NCBI RefSeq assembly: GCF_014203545.1
Contig: NZ_JACHJG010000022.1
Coordinates: 1 to 58,961 of the forward strand
Direction: 5' to 3'
DNA from: Streptomyces netropsis
GTDB lineage: Bacteria > Actinomycetota > Actinomycetes > Streptomycetales > Streptomycetaceae
DNA length: 58,961 nucleotides
Part shown: positions 54,201 to 58,961 of the stretch, piece after piece
Position numbering within the stretch: position 1 is the first letter of the stretch
Layout: each line of letters begins with the position of its first letter
Position numbers and translations under genes: made by a program
The notes under the pieces: generated by a model
Seen by the model: only the letters and a program-made list of their open reading frames with translations
The model's database searches: none
What the model was told of the DNA's origin: nothing

Positions 54201-56296
54201 TTGTCGTTCTCCGCGCGGCCGGTCCAGACGGCGGCGAAGGCCTCCTGGAAGCGGACGCGGGCGTCCTCGCCCTCGACGCGCTCGGGCATCCGCAGACCGA
54301 AGTCGTAGATCCACGCGTTCGACCGGTCCGAGCAGCGCAGCTCGTACGGGCGCTCGTCGACGACCTCGACACCGAGCCGCTGGAGCACCGGCAGCACGAC
54401 GGACAGCGAGACGGGCTCGCCCGTGCGGTAGATCTTGAAGCGGCGCTCGCCGGGGGCCGCGCCGACCGGCTCGTACAGGCTGAGCTCGAAGTCGTGCGGG
54501 CCGCCGGCCGTCGTCAGCTTCTCCAGGTGACCGAGGTCGGAGACGGCGCTGCGCGGGCTGTGGTCGGCCTTGTAGCCCTCGGGGAAGGCGTGGCCGTAGC
54601 GGCGCAGCAGCTCGGCGGCGCGCTCCTCGCCGACCTCGGCGGTCAGCGTCTCGGCGAAACCGTCCGCCCAGGAGCGGGCGGCCTCGACCAGGCGGGCCTC
54701 GATGCGCTCGACGTCGGCGTCGGTGAGGTCGGGCAGGGTGGCCCCCGGCTCGACGCGCACGACGAAGTGGAGGCGGGAGAGGACCGACTCGGTGTTCCAG
54801 GCGGTGAAGTCGACGCTGGTGCCGCCGAGCTCCTCCTTGAGGATCTCGATCAGCCGCAGCCGGACGCCGGTGGTGTACCGGTCGCGGGGCAGGTAGACGA
54901 GGGCCGAGTAGTAGCGCCCGTAGGTCTCCTGGCGCAGGTACAGCCGCAGCCGGCGGCGCTCCTGGAGGTAGAGCACGCTCGTGACGATGGACCGCAGCTG
55001 GTCGGCCGGGGTCTGGAACAGCTCGTCGCGCGGGTAGGTCTCCAGGATCTGGAGCAGGTCGCGGCCGTCGTGGCTGTCCGGGGAGAAGCCCGCGTCGGCG
55101 AGGACCTGCTCGACCTTGCGGCGGACGACCGGGACGCGGCGCACGGACTCGGTGTACGCGGCGGAGGAGAAGAGACCCAGGAAGCGGCGCTCGCCGGTCA
55201 CGTTGCCGTCGGCGTCGAAGGTCTTCACCCCGACGTAGTCGAGGTAGGAGGGGCGGTGCACGGTGGCACGGCTGTTGGCCTTGGTGAGGACCAGCAGCTT
55301 GTGCTCACGGGCCTTGGCGCGGGCGTCCGCGGGCAGCCGGCTGAAGGACGGCGACGCGGGGCCGGTGAGGTGGGCGTCGGGCCCGGCGTGGTGGCCCTCG
55401 CCGTGGTGCGAGGGGTCGGAGCGCAGAATGCCGAGGCCGGTGCCGGGGACGGCGGCGAGCACGTCCTCCTCGCCGTTCTCGGTGGTGACCTTCGTCAGCT
55501 CGTACTCGCGGTAGCCGAGGAAGGTGAAGTGATCGGCGGCCAGCCAGCGGAGCAGCTCGCCGGCCTCGGCGACGTCGGTGCCGACGACGTCGGAGGGGAT
55601 CGGCTCGGCGGGCAGGCTCTCCGCGATGCGCAGCGCGGCGTCGCGCATCTTCTCCCAGTCCTCGACGGTCTCGCGGACGTCGGAGAGCACGCGCAGCAGG
55701 TCGGCGGCGATCTGCTTGAGGTCACCGCGGTCGGTCTCGCGGTCGATCTCGACGTGGATCCAGGACTCGACGAGGGCGTCGTGCGGCTTCTCGGCGTCCT
55801 TGCCGGTGCCGTGGGCGTCGCAGTTGGAGCCGAGGACCTCGAGCAGGCGGCCGGTCAGGTCACGGCGGACGATCACCTGCGGGTGGATCACGACGTGGAT
55901 GCCGCGGCCCTGGCGGGAGAGCTCATTGGTGACGGAGTCGACCAGGAAGGGCATGTCGTCGGTGACGACCTCGACCACGGAGTGGCTGCACGTCCAGCCG
56001 TTCTCCTCGACGGTCGGGGTGTGCACCCGCACGTTCGCGGTGCCCTGCGGCCGGTTCTCGGCGAGCCGGTAGTGCGAGAGCGCGGCCCCGTAGACGTCGA
56101 CCGGGTCACGGCCGGTGAGGTCCTCCGGGGCGGTGTGCAGGTAATAGCGCTGGAGGAACGCGGTCAGGGTCTCCGGGTCGAGACTGCCCTCGCCCTTCGG
56201 CCCAGTCGGTTGTTGCCCCCCGGCCGGGCTGTTCTCAGCGACACGGGCCGCCCGTTCGAGCAGCTCGGCCTTGGCTTCGTCCAGCTTGGTCTGCAT
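51287..56296 (-). CDS. gdh: NAD-dependent glutamate dehydrogenase, large (L-180) class
   Basis: 1669 aa, in the size range of the ~1650-residue Streptomyces enzyme. Long N-terminal regulatory region (about 1-700), catalytic core with VPVGAKGGFVGK (glutamate-binding lysine) and AADKGTATFSDIAN and a Rossmann region GVGDMSGDVFGNGM, then a C-terminal helical region ending MRTMRTLLRTHN. Converts glutamate to 2-oxoglutarate and ammonia with NAD+. ATG 56296 is taken as start (QTKLDEAKAELLERAARVAE); in-frame ATGs at 56332 and 56347 are alternatives. A long antisense frame is a GC-bias shadow. Confidence 0.95.
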   Translation of the reverse strand: MQTKLDEAKAELLERAARVAENSPAGGQQPTGPKGEGSLDPETLTAFLQRYYLHTAPEDLTGRDPVDVYGAALSHYRLAENRPQGTANVRVHTPTVEENGWTCSHSVVEVVTDDMPFLVDSVTNELSRQGRGIHVVIHPQVIVRRDLTGRLLEVLGSNCDAHGTGKDAEKPHDALVESWIHVEIDRETDRGDLKQIAADLLRVLSDVRETVEDWEKMRDAALRIAESLPAEPIPSDVVGTDVAEAGELLRWLAADHFTFLGYREYELTKVTTENGEEDVLAAVPGTGLGILRSDPSHHGEGHHAGPDAHLTGPASPSFSRLPADARAKAREHKLLVLTKANSRATVHRPSYLDYVGVKTFDADGNVTGERRFLGLFSSAAYTESVRRVPVVRRKVEQVLADAGFSPDSHDGRDLLQILETYPRDELFQTPADQLRSIVTSVLYLQERRRLRLYLRQETYGRYYSALVYLPRDRYTTGVRLRLIEILKEELGGTSVDFTAWNTESVLSRLHFVVRVEPGATLPDLTDADVERIEARLVEAARSWADGFAETLTAEVGEERAAELLRRYGHAFPEGYKADHSPRSAVSDLGHLEKLTTAGGPHDFELSLYEPVGAAPGERRFKIYRTGEPVSLSVVLPVLQRLGVEVVDERPYELRCSDRSNAWIYDFGLRMPERVEGEDARVRFQEAFAAVWTGRAENDNFNNLVLRAGLDWRQAMVLRAYAKYLRQAGSPFSQSYMEDTLSTNVHTTRLLVNLFEARMSPALQRAGRELIDGLLEELDGALDQVASLDEDRILRAFLTVIKATLRTNHFQRDAEGKPHGYLSLKLDPQAIPDLPAPRPAFEIWVYSPRVEGVHLRFGKVARGGLRWSDRREDFRTEVLGLVKAQMVKNTVIVPVGAKGGFVGKRLPDPSVDRDAWLAEGIASYKTFISGLLDITDNLVGGEVVPPKDVVRHDEDDTYLVVAADKGTATFSDIANEVAQSYGFWLGDAFASGGSAGYDHKGMGITARGAWESVKRHFRELGHDTQTQDFTVVGVGDMSGDVFGNGMLLSEHIRLVAAFDHRHIFIDPTPDAATSYAERRRLFELPRSSWAEYDTSLLSHGGGIHPRSAKSIPINAQVRAALGIEAGVSKMTPAELMKAILHAPVDLLWNGGIGTYVKAHTESHADVGDKANDPIRVDGQDLRVQVVGEGGNLGLTQLGRIEFALSGGPESTGGRINTDAIDNSAGVDTSDHEVNIKILLNALVTDGDMTVKQRNKLLAEMTDEVGELVLRNNYAQNVALANAVEQAPSLLHAHQRIMRRLTRDGHLDRALEFLPTDRQIRERLSQGRGLTQPELAVLLAYIKITTAEELLATDLPDDKYLERLLFAYFPEALRTAFAEQIDAHALRREIITTVLVNDTVNSGGSTFLHRLREETGASLEEIVRAQTAAREIFGLGRVWDAVETLDNTVAADVQTRIRLHSRRLVERGTRWLLNNRPQPLQLAETIDFFRDGVAVVWFQLPKLLRGADSEWWQSIHDELVEAGVPDDLAVRVAGFSSVFPALDIVATGERTGKDPLDVAEVYYDLGDRLHISQLMDRIIELPRADRWQSMARASIREDLYAAHAALTSDILAVGNGSSTPEERFQAWEEKNAALLNRARTTLDEIRGSDAFDLANLSVAMRTMRTLLRTHN

Positions 56297-56769
56297 GTCC
56301 TCTGGCTCCTGTCGCGCGCCGTTGCGAGACATAGATGGTGATGGCATCCCGTCGCGACGCGGGGTGTCCGGTCGTATTCGACGGTATGCCGGAATGAGGG
56401 AAGACCGGGCCGTTCCTGACGAACTTCGTCGGACGCACCCGGTGGAAGGGATCAGCGGCCGCCCGGGCGAGGTGTCGCTCGGGGCGCAGGACAGGGGCGT
56501 CGTCGCCCCTGCTGGATATCGCGCTGATCACCTGGTAAGGCTATCGCTCTTCCGGGGGTTGCCGTCATGAGCCGGTTGTGTACAAAACCCGGGCCCGAAG
56601 TTTGACGATCTGGACAGCGACGCGGAGCCGTTCGACCCTCTTCCGTGGCCGAAAGCCGACGCCGCCCCGGCCGAAGGGCTGCTACCACCCCGGCCGAAGG
56701 GCTGCTGCCGCCCCGGCCGAAGGCCCAGGGTTCCCGGCACCGATACCCTCCGGCGCGGCGGCCCAACCC
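56297..56769. other. Intergenic region between HAD gene and gdh, with 23-bp tandem repeats
   Basis: 473 nt without a supported gene. At 56665-56723 a 23-bp unit (CCCCGGCCGAAGGGCTGCTN, then three bases) occurs twice and a half, in the stretch just beyond the HAD stop. The minus-strand gdh promoter should lie around 56340-56560; an AT-richer patch near 56560-56610 is the most likely place, but boxes are not clear. Confidence 0.55.
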
Positions 56770-57432
56770 TCAGCCGACGAGCCGCTCCGCCTCCGCGACG
56801 GCCTCCGCGAGGCTGTCCACGACGGGCACCCCGGCCGCCACGAGGCTGGCCCGGCTGTGCGACCCGCCCGTGTACAGCACGGCGTGCGCGCCCACGTGGG
56901 CAGCGGCGACCGCGTCGTCGACGGCGTCCCCGATGACGACCGCGTGCCGCGCGGGTATGCCGTCGAGCCCGACGAGGTGGCGGGCCATGTGCTCGGTCTT
57001 GCTGCCGCCCGAGGGGCCCGTACGGCCGTCGACCCGGACGAAGTGCCGCTCGATGCCGAAACCGCGCACCAGCGGCACCAACTGCTCGTGCCCGTACATC
57101 GACATGATCGACTGCGTGCCGCCGGCGCCCTGCCAGCCCGCCAGCAGCGCCTCGGCGCCGTCCGCGAGACCGCACCGCAGATGATGGTCCAGATAATGCC
57201 GGTGGAAGACCACGTCCATATGGTCCCACTCGGCCTGGGTGGGGAGGCGGCCCATCAGCCGTTCGTAGAAGCGCGGGATCGGGACGCAGTACAGCTCGCG
57301 GTACCGCTCCAGGGTGATGGGCTCCAGGCCGATCTCCGCGAAGGCGGCGTTCGTCGCCGACATCACCGCGTCGATGTCGTGAAAGAGCGTGCCGTTCCAG
57401 TCCCAGACGATGTGTGCCACGTGCTTCCCCAT
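56770..57432 (-). CDS. HAD-superfamily hydrolase (phosphoglycolate-phosphatase-like)
   Basis: 220 aa. Motif I is VWDWNGTLF: nucleophile D11 with N13 where most phosphatases have a second aspartate, a variant seen in the DWNGTL subgroup. Cap domain about 20-90; motif II in QSIMSMYGH; motif III lysine in GGSKTEHM; motif IV VVIGDAVDDAVAA. Substrate unknown. ATG 57432. The DUF6912 gene stops 57 nt upstream on the same strand, so the two may form an operon. Confidence 0.85.
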   Translation of the reverse strand: MGKHVAHIVWDWNGTLFHDIDAVMSATNAAFAEIGLEPITLERYRELYCVPIPRFYERLMGRLPTQAEWDHMDVVFHRHYLDHHLRCGLADGAEALLAGWQGAGGTQSIMSMYGHEQLVPLVRGFGIERHFVRVDGRTGPSGGSKTEHMARHLVGLDGIPARHAVVIGDAVDDAVAAAHVGAHAVLYTGGSHSRASLVAAGVPVVDSLAEAVAEAERLVG

Positions 57433-57489
57433 GACAAGACCGTACCGACCACCTGTGACAACGCGCCGCCGACGCCTCCGCGGCGCAGG

Positions 57490-57993
57490 TCAGACGAGGT
57501 TCGGGAGCTCCTGCACGCCGAACCACATCAGCTCGTGGTCCTCCGCGCCGTCCACCGTGAAACGCGCGTCCTCGTCACCGTGGTCCGCCGCGCCCAGAGC
57601 GGCCGCCGCGGCCGCCACATCCGCCTCGGCGTCGTCCGCGTCGACGTGCACGGCCGCCGCCTTCGCCAGCGGCACCGCCGCCGCGAGCCGCACCTCACCG
57701 AGCGCGGACTCGTCCAGAGCGCGGTCCGGGTCGGCGACCGCCGCGCCCTCGGGCACGTCCACCGCCACGACGACCCGCCGGCGCGGGGCGTCGGGGTCGG
57801 CCGCGAGCCTGCGCAGGGAGGCCTGGGCGGCACGGCTGAGCGCCGCGTACTCCAGCTCCTCGATGTCGTCGGAGACGTACCACTCGCGCAGCGCGGGGGT
57901 GACCGCGTAGGCGTCCAGCGGAGCCGGGCCCAGCTGCCCCGCCTTGTGCGCCTCGGCGAGACCGGGAAGGGTCAGAGGGACGTAGACGCGCAT
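57490..57993 (-). CDS. DUF6912-type conserved actinobacterial protein
   Basis: 167 aa, acidic and alanine-rich, no signal peptide or membrane helix. Starts MRVYVPLTLPGLAEAHKAGQ, a pattern common to a conserved Streptomyces family of unknown function; later RRVVVAVDVPEGA and a C-terminal ELMWFGVQELPNLV. ATG 57993. Positioned between the HAD phosphatase and the Rv3235-like gene. Confidence 0.7.
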   Translation of the reverse strand: MRVYVPLTLPGLAEAHKAGQLGPAPLDAYAVTPALREWYVSDDIEELEYAALSRAAQASLRRLAADPDAPRRRVVVAVDVPEGAAVADPDRALDESALGEVRLAAAVPLAKAAAVHVDADDAEADVAAAAAALGAADHGDEDARFTVDGAEDHELMWFGVQELPNLV

Positions 57994-58284
57994 GACCGCC
58001 GCTTTCGTGAAGTGCCGCGAGGCTTACCAACCGTGACTGCCAGCATAAGGCGCACGTCCCCCTTCGAAGTGCGGGAGCCCCGCGCCCGGGTGCCCCCGTT
58101 ACCCCGCGGGCCCCTCGGTGCGCACGGCACGCACCGGCAGGTGGCCCGAATAGGTGAAGCCCGGCGGGCGGTTCCCGGACGGACGGCCGTCCTTGCCGCC
58201 CCGGGAAGCCCGCCGATAGAAGATCACCGACCGAAGCTACCGCCCGGTATCACCACCGGGCCCGGCATCGCGGGGGCGATCCGT

Positions 58285-58806
58285 ATGAAGGCGATCCGCA
58301 GCACCACCAGGACCGGCACCAGGACCGGTACCAGGACCGGCGGAGGCACCGGGCCCGGCGCCCGGACGAGCGGCACCAAGGCCGCCCCGCCACGGCGTAC
58401 GGACCCCCGGCGGCCCGGCACCGACCCGGCCGCCCGGCACCGCGAACGGGAACGGCTGCCGCGCTACTGGTTCGCCAACCGGCTGCTGCTCACCCTCAGC
58501 GGGCAGCGCCCGGTGCACTGGATGCTCGGGCACACCCTGGGCGCGGCGTACGACCAGCTGACGGCGCTGGCCCCGCAGACGCCCCTGCGCCCCGCCCCAC
58601 CGGGCCGCCGCGCCCCGGTCGTCCGGCACTGCGACGAATTCCGGCCACGGCCCGGGGTGATCGAGGCGTTCGCCCGGATCGCCTCCGGGGACCGGCTGCG
58701 GGCGCTGGCCTTCCGGCTGGAGCGCGGCACGGACCTGCGCTGGCGCTGCTCGGCCGTCGAGCTCGGCGGGGCGGCCGTCCCGCACGGGGCGGCCGCCCGG
58801 GAGTGA
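58285..58806 (+). CDS. Rv3235-family protein (DUF6459-like)
   Basis: 173 aa. Low-complexity Thr/Gly/Arg N-terminus (RTGTRTGTRTGGGTG), then a conserved-looking domain from about 55: RYWFANRLLLTLSGQRPVHW, VVRHCDEFRPRPGVIEAFARI, LAFRLERG, RWRCSAVELG. Resembles the Rv3235 family, usually found just upstream of secA in actinobacteria. ATG 58285 is the first reasonable start but the true one could lie within the repetitive N-terminus. The window ends soon after the stop. Confidence 0.65.
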   Translation: MKAIRSTTRTGTRTGTRTGGGTGPGARTSGTKAAPPRRTDPRRPGTDPAARHRERERLPRYWFANRLLLTLSGQRPVHWMLGHTLGAAYDQLTALAPQTPLRPAPPGRRAPVVRHCDEFRPRPGVIEAFARIASGDRLRALAFRLERGTDLRWRCSAVELGGAAVPHGAAARE

Positions 58807-58824
58807 GCGACGCACAGGAGGCGG

Positions 58825-58961
58825 TGGGGGGGGGGGGGGGGGGGCCCGGCCCCCCCCCCCCCCGGGGGGGGGGGGGCGGGGGGGGGGGGGGGCGGCGGCC
58901 CCCGGCGGGGGGGGGGGGGGGGGGGGTGGGGGGGGGGGGGGGGCCCCCCGGGGGGGGCCCG
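58825..58961. other. Low-quality contig end: homopolymer G/C runs
   Basis: The final ~140 bases are almost only long runs of G broken by runs of C, with no codon structure or other feature. This differs abruptly from the normal sequence ending at about 58820 and looks like a sequencing or assembly artefact. Confidence 0.85.

Noticed and set aside
51293..56341. A ~1680-codon open frame antisense to the glutamate dehydrogenase gene
   Set aside because: High GC at third positions of the sense gene removes stops on the other strand; the translation is low-complexity and lacks domains, while the sense frame is a full GDH.

Overview
This is a high-GC actinobacterial chromosome segment, almost certainly from a Streptomyces. 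GC bias at third codon positions is strong, GTG and TTG starts are frequent, and the order of conserved genes is familiar from Streptomyces: malic enzyme, HelD-like helicase, sigma/anti-sigma pair, tmRNA-smpB, S41 protease, ftsX-ftsE, prfB, two Ser/Thr kinases of the PkaA/PkaB type, a cell-surface glycan cluster and the very large NAD-glutamate dehydrogenase. The encoded tmRNA tag (ANTKRDSFALAA) is the Streptomyces one. Everything here comes from reading the sequence; no database search was run.

Layout. 1-0.8 kb: first 30 codons of a malic enzyme with a strongly structured antisense-free leader, then an intergenic repeat cluster. 0.8-4.6 kb: HelD-like RNA-polymerase-recycling helicase and a SigU/RsuA-like ECF sigma/anti-sigma operon. 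5-9.3 kb: secreted CHRD-DUF3455 protein, CGNR and AraC regulators, HD protein, lipoprotein. 9.3-14.4 kb: an accessory-looking block of two Scr1/DUF5753-type XRE regulators, two DUF397 proteins, an RsbW-like ATPase, a zinc ribbon and small membrane proteins; two intergenic regions of this block share the same palindrome CGTACA-N7-TGTACG. 14.4-17.7 kb: LysR regulator, duplicated-ABM protein, secreted Ig-like membrane-anchored protein.

17.8-24.8 kb: conserved translation-quality and division block (ssrA, smpB, S41 protease, ftsX, ftsE, a LAQTG sortase-type repeat protein, prfB). 25.2-32.6 kb: kinases PkaB and PkaA face an orphan FHA-FtsK/SpoIIIE ATPase, suggesting a phospho-signalling module. 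32.8-36.5 kb: sugar-type ABC importer whose first permease carries a large extracytoplasmic insert.

36.5-51.2 kb: cell-surface polymer cluster. It holds GT-C membrane glycosyltransferases, GT2 and GT4 enzymes, a GT2-TagF glycerophosphate polymerase, a polyprenol-phosphate mannose synthase, a nucleotidyltransferase, a GtrA flippase and a PIG-V-like mannosyltransferase. Together these can supply the nucleotide sugar and lipid-linked sugar, move it across the membrane and assemble teichoic-acid-like or mannosylated surface material. 51.3-58.8 kb: GDH, HAD phosphatase, DUF6912 protein and an Rv3235-like protein upstream of where secA would be expected. The last ~140 bases are homopolymer G/C runs that look like a contig-end artefact.
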